DNA from: CAMBRQ01 sp945870325
Lineage (GTDB): Bacteria > Bacillota > Clostridia > Lachnospirales > Lachnospiraceae
Direction of reading: 5' to 3'
NCBI RefSeq assembly: GCF_050313795.1
Contig: NZ_JBNPMC010000051.1
Location: 1 to 22,129, forward strand
Length of the DNA: 22,129 nucleotides
Positions 6,848-14,594 of the stretch are shown in pieces (position 1 is the stretch's first letter; every line of letters begins with the position of its first letter). The translations under genes were made by a program, and so were the position numbers. The notes under the pieces are model-generated. The model was not told the DNA's origin and did not search any database. It saw only the letters and a program-made list of their open reading frames with translations.

Positions 6848-7888
6848 ATGGGAAGAAAAAACAACGTAACCTTCAGCGATATTGCTGAATACACACATTT
6901 TTCCAAAACAACAATCTCCAGATATTTCAATAATCCGGACTCCCTTACGCTTGAGAATCAGGCAATCATCTCAGATGCACTTGTGAAATTAAACTACAAA
7001 GAAAATAAAGTTGCCCGCATCCTTGCCAATGGAAAGACCGAATTCATCGGAATCATCATCCCGAACATGTATCTTCATTACTATTCCGAGATGCTGAACC
7101 AGATCTTATCCACGTACGAGACATTCGGTTACAAATTCCTTGTATTCGTAGGAAATGAGAATGACGAGATTGAAAGACAGTACATCCGGGAGCTTCTTGC
7201 CTACAAGATCGAAGGGCTGATTATCTTAAGTCATACGATTCCATCTCATGAATTAGCAGAACTTTCCATACCGATTGTTACAATAGAACGTGAAGACCAG
7301 TATGTAAGCAGCGTTAATACGGACAACTACATGGGTGGAATCCAGGCTACCAGTCTTCTGTTCAAGCATCAATGCGACATTTTTATCCATATCAATTCAC
7401 CTACCCCTACCGCAACCCCTGCTTACGGACGTGTTCGGGGATTCCTTGATGTATGTGAACAAAATCAACTGGATCACCGCATCATATACAAGGACCTGGG
7501 CAGCAACTATGAGACTACTCAGAAGCAACTACAGGAAATTATCGAGGAATTAGAGCATGACTATCCAGACAGGAAGAAGGGCATCTTCATATCTAACGAT
7601 ACCCATGCCAACACTCTTCTGAATCTGCTCTTTAGAAAGCACGGCAGACTTCCTGATGACTATCTAATCGTTGGCTTCGATAACTCCCCTGTCTCACGGG
7701 AAGCCATCATACCTATCTCTACCGTTGGACAGCAGATTGATAAACTTGCTTTTGAGGCTGTCAGCCTTCTGGTGGATCAGATGAATGAACGTAAGAAACG
7801 GAAGCCGATGCCTTTGACGGAACCGGTTCATAAAGTGATTACACCGATATTGTTCCGCAGGGGGACGACGGAGAAGGATGGAACTTAG
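6848..7888 (+). CDS. LacI/GalR-family transcriptional repressor of the fructoside locus
   Basis: A 346-residue cytoplasmic regulator. Seen: N-terminal helix-turn-helix, VTFSDIAEYTHFSKTTISRY (residues 7-26), then a hinge helix (KVARILANGKTEFIGIIIPN) and a periplasmic-binding-protein-like effector domain with VNTDNYMGG, YGRVRGFLD and IVGFDNSPV, the usual family landmarks. Length is standard. Start ATG 6848 has AGGA ten bases before it. It is divergent from the importer-GH32 operon and the intervening palindromes fit its operator class, so it most likely represses both directions and is released by a sugar. The LacI-typical start TxxDIA is TFSDIA, and the helix 3 residues SKTTISRYFN are a somewhat divergent version of the common VSxxTVSRVLN, consistent with an unusual operator core ACCGGT. 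Confidence 0.92.
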   Translation: MGRKNNVTFSDIAEYTHFSKTTISRYFNNPDSLTLENQAIISDALVKLNYKENKVARILANGKTEFIGIIIPNMYLHYYSEMLNQILSTYETFGYKFLVFVGNENDEIERQYIRELLAYKIEGLIILSHTIPSHELAELSIPIVTIEREDQYVSSVNTDNYMGGIQATSLLFKHQCDIFIHINSPTPTATPAYGRVRGFLDVCEQNQLDHRIIYKDLGSNYETTQKQLQEIIEELEHDYPDRKKGIFISNDTHANTLLNLLFRKHGRLPDDYLIVGFDNSPVSREAIIPISTVGQQIDKLAFEAVSLLVDQMNERKKRKPMPLTEPVHKVITPILFRRGTTEKDGT

Positions 7889-7897
7889 TAATTGGTG

Positions 7898-7973
7898 GCA
7901 GAATCCGGGAGGGGAGCGTGGTTGCTTCGAGGCTCCGCTTACCTACTCAACCACGCCCCCTCCCGGATTCTGC
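7898..7973. repeat. Large GC-rich inverted repeat after the LacI-type gene
   Basis: Arms 7898-7924 and 7948-7973 pair perfectly over 26 base pairs except for one bulged A (7915), around a 23-base loop (7925-7947). The stem starts GCAGAATCCGGGAGGGG and is far more GC-rich than its surroundings. It begins ten bases after the repressor stop. No U-run follows on either strand, so it is not a standard intrinsic terminator; it could be an mRNA-end protector or a dispersed palindromic element. The rest of 7889-8128 shows no gene. Confidence 0.85.
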
Positions 7974-8128
7974 GACATTTACTGGAAAGGATTCCGGTGG
8001 GAATGTATGAGAAACTTTATTGGTGAAATAACATTATGCCATGTTCTGGTTTGTGGAAAAAAATATCTATATATCTTGAATGAAATCTAAACATATACCC
8101 TTTCATAATCGCTCATTTTCTCCCCAAA

Positions 8129-8998
8129 TTACATATTAAGCCTCTCCATGACCTCCATCCCCTTAGGGCTTCCTGCCACTCCTCCGATTCCAGTCTCGCG
8201 GAGGCTTACATCCATCTTATCTCCCACTTCCTTCATTGCATCAATCACCTGATCTACCGGAATCTGGCTTATAATACCTGCAAGCGCCATATCCGCTGCT
8301 GCCAGTGCATTCACTGCGCCGCCTACATTCCTCTTTACACAAGGAACCTCTACCAGACCACCTACCGGGTCGCACACCAGACCCATGAGATTCTTAAGTG
8401 CCATTGCACAGGCATGTCCAAGCTGTTCCGTACTGCCGCCCTTCACATGGCAGATTGCTGCAGCCGCCATCCCAGAACCGGAACCGATTTCTGCCTGACA
8501 TCCGCCGGATGCTCCCGCCAGATATGCACGATTGGCAATGATCTGTCCTACGCCGGCAGCCACATACATAGCCTCAATCATCTTCTCCTCCGGCACCTCA
8601 TATTCCCGGTAATAAGTAACCAGAACTGCCGGCATCACGCCACATGCGCCTGCCGTAGGAGCCGCAACGATTCGTTTCATACATGCATTATTGCATCCCA
8701 TCTTAAGGGCATTCGCCATTACCTTTGCCATAAAGTCTCCGCATAATGTATCTCCAGCCTGTCTGTATGCATCCATCAGACCGCCTTCTTTTCCTACCAG
8801 ACCGCTTCTGGACATCCGATCCGGCTCATAAGCGTCCAGACCGTCCAGCATCGCCTGCCACATACGTTTCATTTCCTTCCAGGAATCCTCTTCCGTTACC
8901 CCACGCTCATCCGCATCTTCCAACTGGACCGCTTTCCAGAATTCAATTCCTTCTCTCTCGCATCTTTCCTGCGCCTCTTCCATTGATTGATATGACAT
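8129..8998 (-). CDS. sdaAA: L-serine ammonia-lyase, iron-sulfur-dependent, alpha subunit
   Basis: A 289-residue catalytic subunit of the two-chain L-serine dehydratase of Firmicutes; with the beta subunit it converts L-serine to pyruvate and ammonia using an oxygen-labile [4Fe-4S] cluster. Seen: family motifs PTAGACGVMPAVL (114-126), ASGGCQAEIGSGSGMAA (163-179), MGLVCDPVGGLVEVPC (205-220) and a late GGVAGSPKG. Cysteines C167, C209 and C220 are the expected cluster ligands. Length fits the alpha subunit. Start ATG 8998 has AAAGGA nine bases upstream and lies 18 bases after the beta-subunit stop, so the pair is one operon. No frameshift or missing motif. Confidence 0.96.
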   Translation of the reverse strand: MSYQSMEEAQERCEREGIEFWKAVQLEDADERGVTEEDSWKEMKRMWQAMLDGLDAYEPDRMSRSGLVGKEGGLMDAYRQAGDTLCGDFMAKVMANALKMGCNNACMKRIVAAPTAGACGVMPAVLVTYYREYEVPEEKMIEAMYVAAGVGQIIANRAYLAGASGGCQAEIGSGSGMAAAAICHVKGGSTEQLGHACAMALKNLMGLVCDPVGGLVEVPCVKRNVGGAVNALAAADMALAGIISQIPVDQVIDAMKEVGDKMDVSLRETGIGGVAGSPKGMEVMERLNM

Positions 8999-9016
8999 AC
9001 TTCTATATCCTTTCTT

Positions 9017-9691
9017 TTACTCTATTGCTCCATTCACATTCAGGAACTTCACTTGAATAATTCCTTTTCTTGCCTCCAGGGCATCGATTGCATACTTAGG
9101 GACAATCTGATCTGTCTCAACCACCATTACAGCGAATCCACCCCGCTTATCACGGAATACCTGCATCGTGGCAATATTAATCTCCGCCAGACTCAGCGCT
9201 GCCGCCACATCCATGATACGCCCCGGCTCGTCCACATTGCGGATGATCAGCGTGTTGCTTTCCCCACTGAAATTCACATCGATTCCGTCCAGTTTGCAGA
9301 CCCGGATTCTTCCGCCTCCGATCGAGTACGCCTGTATCTTCATCGGCTTTACGCCTTCGGCTTCCATAGTAATCTGAGCCGTATTCGGATGTGCTCCTTT
9401 AATATCCTTTGATTCGATTGTGAAATCCATTCCTTCTTCTTTCGCAATCTCAAAACTATCCGGAATTCTCATATCATCCGGCTTCATTCCCAACAGCCCC
9501 GCAATAAGTGCTCTGTCAGTTCCGTGGCCTTTCCCCGTAGCCGCGAAAGAACCATGCAGATATACGGTCGCTTTCTTAGGCTGTCTTCCGAACAACTGTC
9601 TGGATATCAGCCCGATTCTTGCCGCCCCTGCTGTGTGGGAACTGGATGGACCTACCATGACAGGTCCTAAAATGTCGAATATGTTTCCCAT
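9017..9691 (-). CDS. sdaAB: L-serine ammonia-lyase, iron-sulfur-dependent, beta subunit
   Basis: A 224-residue partner of the alpha subunit. Seen: N-terminal MGNIFDILGPVMVGPSSSHT, the signature of the serine dehydratase beta domain, with HGSFAATGKGHGTD and the GAHPNT motif, followed from about residue 148 by an ACT domain (TLIIRNVDEPGRIMDVAAAL) of the kind that binds amino acids for regulation. Start: ATG 9691 is chosen because AGAGG lies eight bases before it and the family begins exactly here; the frame stays open upstream to 9763 but that extension covers the promoter and resembles nothing. First gene of the sdaAB-sdaAA operon. Confidence 0.96.
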   Translation of the reverse strand: MGNIFDILGPVMVGPSSSHTAGAARIGLISRQLFGRQPKKATVYLHGSFAATGKGHGTDRALIAGLLGMKPDDMRIPDSFEIAKEEGMDFTIESKDIKGAHPNTAQITMEAEGVKPMKIQAYSIGGGRIRVCKLDGIDVNFSGESNTLIIRNVDEPGRIMDVAAALSLAEINIATMQVFRDKRGGFAVMVVETDQIVPKYAIDALEARKGIIQVKFLNVNGAIE

Positions 9692-9734
9692 TTCTTTTTC
9701 CTCTCTTTGTTTATTTTGACATATATCTGCTTCT

Positions 9735-9763
9735 ATTATACTTGGGATTCCTATTGTTGACAA
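9735..9763 (-). promoter_or_regulatory. Promoter of the sdaAB-sdaAA operon
   Basis: On minus, TTGTCA (9763-9758), a 17-base spacer and consensus TATAAT (9740-9735), about 44 bases before the sdaAB start. Confidence 0.75.
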
Positions 9764-9805
9764 TGACCAATTTGCAGTCTCTATCAGAATCTTATTGTAA
9801 TAATT

Positions 9806-9834
9806 TTAACAATTTCTTCTCTGTCGCATACACT
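9806..9834 (+). promoter_or_regulatory. Candidate promoter of the DUF4474-like / phosphoesterase pair
   Basis: TTAACA (9806-9811), a 17-base spacer and TACACT (9829-9834), 39 bases before the ATG at 9874. A reasonable but not strong match. Confidence 0.45.
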
Positions 9835-9873
9835 GCAATAACTAATATATTTATGACAGAAGGACTGCGAACT

Positions 9874-10776
9874 ATGTATATTATTTTCCCTGTTATCCTA
9901 CTGATTATGATAGTCTGCGCTCTGGCAATGCACTGGCGCAAAAAGTCCATCCTCAAGAAGATCTGTTCCTGGTCCGTTTCAGAAAAACTCTGCCGCCTGA
10001 ATGAACTCGTACAGCCCTTCGGATTCGAATATCTTCTTTCCCAGGATATCTTCACTTCCTGTCCGGATGCCTGGCAGAGAGGCTATGGATACTGCTGGCT
10101 TTACGATACCCATGCAGATCTGCTCAATATGGTATTCGACTGCGAGCCTGTTTACTTTGATTATGATGGCTGTACCTGGCTGATCGAACTCTGGAAAGGG
10201 CAGTATGGCATCAACATTGGTGCCGAGATCGGTATCTACAAAGCAGATTCCTATGTTCCACAGATTCACAGGAAGACCACTCTGTTCCACACCATTTCCG
10301 ATGATGAAATGCCCTTATTCGAACTGACGTTGTACAAAGGCTTGATGCCTCTCTACCGAATTGCCAGAAGGCATTGGTGGCTGACTGGGTTTCGCATGGG
10401 AGAATATACCGAGCCTGAACTGCTGCGCCTGAAAGTAGACATTATCTTCCCCTCCAGCGAGATGCGAGGCGCTTTCCTACAAGGGATTACACAATCCGGA
10501 TATTCTTACCAGAATCTCTGCATCTGCGGTCAGCAGGTTTCCTTTGATTATACGGTTCCGCATACACTTCAGCCCAGAAAAGAACACCGAATCCGCTCTG
10601 CTTTCGCCCAGTGGAAGAATCGCCTGTTTTTAAAACTCTACTGCCATGTCACGAAGCATCTCTGCCTGACTATGGATAAATTATTATACCTGTACGAATA
10701 CCTGCCATTTGCTTTCCGCCACATGATGTGTATCCAGCGAGGGAACCGTAAAAGGAGGAAACGGCATGGGCGCTGA
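9874..10776 (+). CDS. Membrane-anchored DUF4474-like protein of unknown function
   Basis: A 300-residue protein whose biochemical role I do not know. Seen: one N-terminal hydrophobic segment (residues 1-21, MYIIFPVILLIMIVCALAM) followed by basic residues, so the bulk is predicted cytoplasmic. The body contains WQRGYGYCWLYD (67-78), DCEPVYFDYDG and IELWKGQYGINIGAEIGIY (105-123), which I associate with clostridial DUF4474 proteins; that assignment is from memory. The C-terminus is basic (RGNRKRRKRHGR). Start: ATG 9874 is preferred since GAAGGA lies nine bases before it; upstream TTG and ATG (9742, 9853) have no ribosome site. Its last 11 bases overlap the phosphoesterase gene, so the two are probably translationally coupled and work together. 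Confidence 0.75.
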   Translation: MYIIFPVILLIMIVCALAMHWRKKSILKKICSWSVSEKLCRLNELVQPFGFEYLLSQDIFTSCPDAWQRGYGYCWLYDTHADLLNMVFDCEPVYFDYDGCTWLIELWKGQYGINIGAEIGIYKADSYVPQIHRKTTLFHTISDDEMPLFELTLYKGLMPLYRIARRHWWLTGFRMGEYTEPELLRLKVDIIFPSSEMRGAFLQGITQSGYSYQNLCICGQQVSFDYTVPHTLQPRKEHRIRSAFAQWKNRLFLKLYCHVTKHLCLTMDKLLYLYEYLPFAFRHMMCIQRGNRKRRKRHGR

Positions 10777-11632
10777 CAAACGGCTGGATCATGCATTCCT
10801 TAATGCTCCGGTTCTTCCTCTTCTGCCTTCTTCACGCTATGTCCTTGTCAGCGACTGCCATCGTGGATGCGGTACGAACAACGATAATTTCCTCAAGAAC
10901 CAGAACCTGTACTTTGCTGCCTTACAGCATTACTATACACATGGATTTACCTATATAGAACTGGGAGATGGAGATGAACTCTGGGAGAACCGTTCCTTTG
11001 CCGCCATAAAATCCATCCACAACAACGCGTTCTGGCTATTATCACGCTATTATAAGGAAAATCGCCTCATCATGCTGTATGGGAACCATGATATCGTAAA
11101 AAGAAGCCCTCGCTTTACCACCAGGCATTGTGCCTCCTACCCTTGCAGTACCTGCCAGGAAGAAGAGTTATTTCCGAATATAAACTTTTATTCCGGAGTC
11201 ATCCTAAAGAATCCGCAATCGTCCAAGGAGATCTATCTGACACATGGACATCAGGCAGATTATTTCAACAGCGTCTTATGGCGTACCTCCCGGTTCCTGG
11301 TTCGATATGTCTGGAAGCCACTGGAACTCCTTGGTTTCCTTGACCCCACAAGCGCTGCCAAAAACAACACAAAAAAGAAAAAGGTCGAACGCACGCTGAC
11401 AGGCTGGGCATCCAAGCAGGAATGCCTCCTAATCACCGGTCATACGCACCGTCCCATGCTCGATGCCTCCGGCACTTATTACAACACCGGCAGCTGCGTC
11501 CATCCCAGATGCATTACCTGTGTAGAGATTGAAGATCTTCACATCTCTCTTGTAAAATGGACATTAGCAACACACAGTGACCTCTCCCTGTATGTTGCCC
11601 GCGAAGTGTTAGCCGGACCTGTTGCACTATAA
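10766..11632 (+). CDS. Calcineurin-like metallophosphoesterase
   Basis: A 288-residue phosphoesterase with the full two-metal site: SDCHRG (D30, H32), ELGDGDELWE (D68), YGNHD (N107, H108), THGHQAD (H160, H162) and ITGHTHRP (H226, H228). The layout recalls LpxH-like UDP-diacylglucosamine pyrophosphohydrolases, but a lipid A role is unexpected in a Gram-positive cell, so the substrate is open. A Cys-rich insertion, HCASYPCSTC (121-130), lies between the GNHD and THGH motifs, and a lysine-rich patch sits near 203-206. No signal peptide. Start ATG 10766 follows AAAGGAGG by seven bases within the end of the upstream DUF4474-like gene. The overlap suggests the membrane-anchored neighbour is its partner. 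Confidence 0.9.
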   Translation: MGADKRLDHAFLNAPVLPLLPSSRYVLVSDCHRGCGTNNDNFLKNQNLYFAALQHYYTHGFTYIELGDGDELWENRSFAAIKSIHNNAFWLLSRYYKENRLIMLYGNHDIVKRSPRFTTRHCASYPCSTCQEEELFPNINFYSGVILKNPQSSKEIYLTHGHQADYFNSVLWRTSRFLVRYVWKPLELLGFLDPTSAAKNNTKKKKVERTLTGWASKQECLLITGHTHRPMLDASGTYYNTGSCVHPRCITCVEIEDLHISLVKWTLATHSDLSLYVAREVLAGPVAL

Positions 11633-11706
11633 CCGATATGTTACCTGCATGCCATCATTAGTGCGCCAAGCAAACCTCGCAATCCATGTATACAGGATCA
11701 GCAATC

Positions 11707-11735
11707 TTGTAAATCCGCCTCAAATATGCTAAGAT
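11707..11735 (+). promoter_or_regulatory. Promoter of the DUF4317 gene
   Basis: TTGTAA (11707-11712), 17 bases, TAAGAT (11730-11735) with a TGC just upstream (extended -10), 32 bases before the ATG. Confidence 0.55.
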
Positions 11736-11767
11736 TGGATACAGTCTGAAAAAGGGAGTGTCATTCT

Positions 11768-12889
11768 ATGAATAAGAAAGAAGTACTAGAGATCCGCAAG
11801 CAATTTACCCCGGAAAACTGTGCAATCACACGTATCTGCGGCTGCTACGTGGATCATGAGAAAGAGAAAAAAGCAGAACTTAAGAAAGCATTTTTATCCT
11901 TGCCGGAGGAAGAAGCGTTCAAATACTTTGATATCTTCAAGCATACCCTCTCTGGAACCTTAGGCAAGAATCTGATGAATATGGAATTCCCTCTGGAGCA
12001 GGAACTAAGCGGCGGAACACAGGAGTTCCTTCTGAGACTGCGTGACAGCAAACTGGAGGATGACCTGCTCATCGAAGAATTCTACGATAAGATCATTGAA
12101 AATTATATCTATGCAGAGAATTATTACATCATCCTGATCCATGCGGTCTACGATGTCCCAGGGAAAGCATCCGACGGCATGGAGATGTTCGATGCTTCTG
12201 ATACGGTCTATGAGCATATTCTGTGCAGTATCTGCCCGGTTAATCTAACCAAGGCAGGGCTGACCTATAATGCAGAGACGAACAATATCGAAGACCGAAT
12301 CCGTGATTGGATCGTCGAAGCGCCAGTAAAAGGCTTCTTATTCCCAGCGTTCCAGGATCGTGCAAGTGATGTACATAATATCCTGTATTATACTAAGAAA
12401 CCTGAAGATATCCAGCCTGAACTGATTGCCAATGTCCTTGGAAGCACGATTCCTCTGACTGCAGGCGATCAGAAAGCAACCTTCCAGGCAATTATCAGCG
12501 ATACCCTGGGAGAAGAATGCAATTACGAAGTTGTCCGCAATATCCATGACAACTTAAACGAGATGCTCGAGGAGGCAAAAGAAGCGCCGGAACCGTTGGA
12601 ACTCTCCAAACCAGATGTGAAGCGGCTTCTTACCAGAAGCGGCGTGCCGGAAGCAAAACTGGAATCCTTCGATGAAGAGTTCGAAGAGATTGTCGGGGAA
12701 AAGAAGACGCTTCTGGCAGCCAACATTGCCAGTGTTAAGACTTTCCAGATTGAGACTCCTGATGTAATCGTGAAGGTGAACCCGGAGCGTTCAGATCTCG
12801 TGGAGACACGCGAAATCGACGGGCGTAGATGCCTGGTGATTGCAATTGATGACCATCTGGAAGTGAATGGAATAGAGATTCAGAAATAA
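11768..12889 (+). CDS. DUF4317 family protein
   Basis: A 373-residue protein of a family found mostly in Clostridia, function unknown to me. Seen: the N-terminal MNKKEVLEIRKQFTPENCAI and RICGCYVDHEKEK are hallmark segments; the middle contains NYYIILIHAVYDVPGKASDG, VYEHILCSICPVNLTKAGL and GFLFPAFQDRASDVHNILYY. An acidic stretch lies at the C-terminus (KLESFDEEFEEIVGEKKTLL). No signal peptide or membrane segment, so cytoplasmic. Start ATG 11768 follows AAGGGAG by about nine bases. It stands alone between its own promoter and the region of the terminator at 13018-13048. Confidence 0.88.
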   Translation: MNKKEVLEIRKQFTPENCAITRICGCYVDHEKEKKAELKKAFLSLPEEEAFKYFDIFKHTLSGTLGKNLMNMEFPLEQELSGGTQEFLLRLRDSKLEDDLLIEEFYDKIIENYIYAENYYIILIHAVYDVPGKASDGMEMFDASDTVYEHILCSICPVNLTKAGLTYNAETNNIEDRIRDWIVEAPVKGFLFPAFQDRASDVHNILYYTKKPEDIQPELIANVLGSTIPLTAGDQKATFQAIISDTLGEECNYEVVRNIHDNLNEMLEEAKEAPEPLELSKPDVKRLLTRSGVPEAKLESFDEEFEEIVGEKKTLLAANIASVKTFQIETPDVIVKVNPERSDLVETREIDGRRCLVIAIDDHLEVNGIEIQK

Positions 12890-12951
12890 ACCTATTCTCA
12901 AGTCTGCCTGCCCTTGCAAAAACTTCTCCCTCAAGTTTTTAAGCGAAACGA

Positions 12952-12980
12952 TTGACCTATTTCACATATCCGCATATACT
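12952..12980 (+). promoter_or_regulatory. Isolated strong promoter downstream of the DUF4317 gene
   Basis: TTGACC (12952-12957), a 17-base spacer and TATACT (12975-12980), one of the best sigma-A matches in the window. No gene follows on plus: the neighbour is convergent and a terminator begins 38 bases later. Confidence 0.55.
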
Positions 12981-12986
12981 ATTAAC

Positions 12987-13048
12987 AGAATCATAAAAAT
13001 GAATTTCATTTTTGTAAGGACGGCGTTGCGACGGCGTTCTATTTTTTT
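12987..13048 (+). ncRNA. Candidate ~60-nt orphan small RNA
   Basis: Bounded by the promoter at 12952-12980 and the hairpin with U-run at 13018-13048. The start near 12987 is estimated from the -10 box. The body includes a self-complementary AAAAATGAA/TTCATTTTT stretch and a direct repeat GACGGCGTT. It matches no RNA family I recognise. It may instead be only the terminator of the DUF4317 gene with a fortuitous promoter. Confidence 0.35.
13018..13048 (+). terminator. Intrinsic terminator
   Basis: GGACG (13018-13022) pairs with CGTTC (13035-13039), one G-U included; inside, CGT and ACG close a TGCG tetraloop after one G-G mismatch. TATTTTTTT follows. It would end transcription of the DUF4317 gene and of any RNA from the promoter at 12952. 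Confidence 0.6.
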
Positions 13049-13058
13049 GTAATATACT

Positions 13059-13538
13059 TCAATCCTTTACAATCCCCTTCCGCTTCTTTGCAGCATCTAT
13101 CAGCCCTTTCGCCTCATCAAATGCCTCTGGAAGATAACTTTCCGTCCATTCCTTCCCCTTCTTTTCCTGCTTCTTAATATCCGCCCATTTCGTCAGAACT
13201 TCCCCCGAATCAGACACCGTCTCCTCCCCAAATACATGCGGATGACGCCGGATCATCTTATCTGAGACTTCCCGAATCACATCATCCATGGTAAAAAAAC
13301 CTTCTTCTTCGGCAATCTGCGCATGCATCACTACCTGGAGCAGCAAGTCACCTAACTCTTCTTTCAGATTATCTGGATTCCCCGTCTGTTCCAAGATATT
13401 AATCCCACAGATTACTTCCGCCGCCTCCTCAATACACGCCGGTTTCAAGCTGGCATGCGTCTGCTCTCTATCCCACGGACATCCATCCTCTGCCCTAAGT
13501 CGTGCTATGATTTCTTGGAATTCTTCTAATTTTGCCAT
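13059..13538 (-). CDS. mazG: MazG-family nucleotide pyrophosphohydrolase
   Basis: A 159-residue all-alpha NTP pyrophosphohydrolase that hydrolyses (d)NTPs to NMP and pyrophosphate, thought to clean the pool of abnormal nucleotides. Seen: LRAEDGCPWDREQTHASLKP (residues 14-33), the standard opening, then the metal-binding EEAAEV (37-42) and EELGDLLLQV (60-69), and RRHPHVFGEE. One MazG domain is present, against two in the 263-residue E. coli protein; single-domain forms are common in Firmicutes. Start ATG 13538 has GGGAG nine bases upstream. It lies 77 bases after the exonuclease gene on the same strand, consistent with a shared nucleotide and DNA maintenance role. Confidence 0.93.
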   Translation of the reverse strand: MAKLEEFQEIIARLRAEDGCPWDREQTHASLKPACIEEAAEVICGINILEQTGNPDNLKEELGDLLLQVVMHAQIAEEEGFFTMDDVIREVSDKMIRRHPHVFGEETVSDSGEVLTKWADIKKQEKKGKEWTESYLPEAFDEAKGLIDAAKKRKGIVKD

Positions 13539-13615
13539 ATATCTTATCTCCCGACTATTTTCTATATATCTAGCGGCTTATCGCCCAGATAACTTCTTCT
13601 CCTCCACTGAATTAC

Positions 13616-14296
13616 CTATATATTCTCTGTATATCTGCAATTCGGATATCCACTGCATCCCCAGAATTCACCGTATCTTCCATTTCTCTTTTTCATGGGC
13701 TGTCCGCATCTAAGGCACAGTTTCAACTTTGTATTACCAGATTGTGTTCCTTCCATCTCTTTCGCCAGATGCTCGAACACTTGCTGATTCATGCGACAGT
13801 CATTCAGCGCCCTATGTGCGCCTCTAACCGATATATGATAGAACGATGCAAGATCCACAAGGCGATAATGCGATAACTGTGGTAAATAATTTCTGGCAAC
13901 CGACAAAGTATCTATATAGTCATTCTCCGGCACCTTCCCATAGAATCGCTCTGCATCTCTGTAAATAAAACGCATATCAAAGTTATGAATATTATGTCCT
14001 ACTAACACATCATCACCAAGAAATTCAAAAAATTTTCCAAGCACATCACCAAAAGACGGCGCGCTCATCACCATGGCATCTGTAATTCCATTGACCTGAC
14101 TGGCTCCATAAGGTATGGAACGTCCGGGATTGACCAGCGATGTGAATTCATCCACCACTTGTCTGTTTCTGACTTTTACGCCAGAGATTTCGATTACCTC
14201 ATCATAAGTTGATGATATTCCTGTCGTCTCCAAGTCGAAGACCACATAATCAGATGTATATTTTTCAATTTTCTTTCCGCGATTGTTACCTAACAT
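13616..14296 (-). CDS. DEDDh 3'-5' exonuclease with C-terminal topoisomerase-type zinc finger
   Basis: A 226-residue exonuclease related to DnaQ and the PolC proofreading domain. Seen: ExoI VVFDLETTG with D21 and E23; ExoII GHNIHNFDMRF with D107; ExoIII HRALNDC with H161 and D166, so the DEDDh set is complete. After residue 190 a C4 zinc finger follows: CLRCG (C194, C197), GRYGEFWGCSGYPNC (C214, C220), the type found at the end of topoisomerase I, which binds single-stranded DNA. This pairing suggests a nuclease directed to single-stranded or damaged DNA, not a polymerase subunit. Start ATG 14296 has AGGAG six bases upstream. Precedes mazG on the same strand. Confidence 0.9.
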   Translation of the reverse strand: MLGNNRGKKIEKYTSDYVVFDLETTGISSTYDEVIEISGVKVRNRQVVDEFTSLVNPGRSIPYGASQVNGITDAMVMSAPSFGDVLGKFFEFLGDDVLVGHNIHNFDMRFIYRDAERFYGKVPENDYIDTLSVARNYLPQLSHYRLVDLASFYHISVRGAHRALNDCRMNQQVFEHLAKEMEGTQSGNTKLKLCLRCGQPMKKRNGRYGEFWGCSGYPNCRYTENI

Positions 14297-14420
14297 TATT
14301 TTCTCCTATGTGTTTTCTTTTTATATTTTATCCACAGTACCTGCTACCTAAAGTTCGCTCCGGATACATGACAACCTACAGAACCTGCCACTGGCAGTTT
14401 CTTTCGGATGCATGGCAACT

Positions 14421-14452
14421 AAGAAAAATCCCCATCAAAACTGATAGGGATT
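14421..14452 (-). terminator. Intrinsic terminator of the sugar-acid operon
   Basis: On minus, AATCCCTATCA and TGATGGGGATT form an 11-pair stem (one G-U) around loop GTTT, followed by TTTCTT. It lies about 170 bases after the aldolase stop; the wobble pair indicates the minus strand. Confidence 0.75.
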
Positions 14453-14594
14453 CATCAACAAACTATATATCTTTTCTCCCGCCTGTATAGCAAATGGCAG
14501 CCATTCACTTCTACATAGTAGTATATCAAAATTATAAAGAAATGCAAACTAAAAACTTCATACTACCAGAAAAGGCTAATGATACCTTGTTAAC

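Noticed and set aside
7878..8090. 70-codon plus frame overlapping the end of the LacI-type gene
   Set aside because: It translates the inverted repeat and lacks a ribosome site; the composition is not protein-like.
9692..9763. 24-residue N-terminal extension of the serine dehydratase beta subunit
   Set aside because: Covers the -10 box of its own promoter, and the family starts at MGNIFDILGP.
9742..9873. N-terminal extension of the DUF4474-like protein from a TTG
   Set aside because: It crosses the candidate promoter and lacks a ribosome site; ATG 9874 has one and begins directly at the membrane segment.
12999..13052. 17-codon frame on plus, MNFIFVRTALRRRSIFL
   Set aside because: No ribosome site before the ATG, and the frame runs through the terminator hairpin and T-run. 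A leader peptide would need a downstream gene on plus, and there is none.
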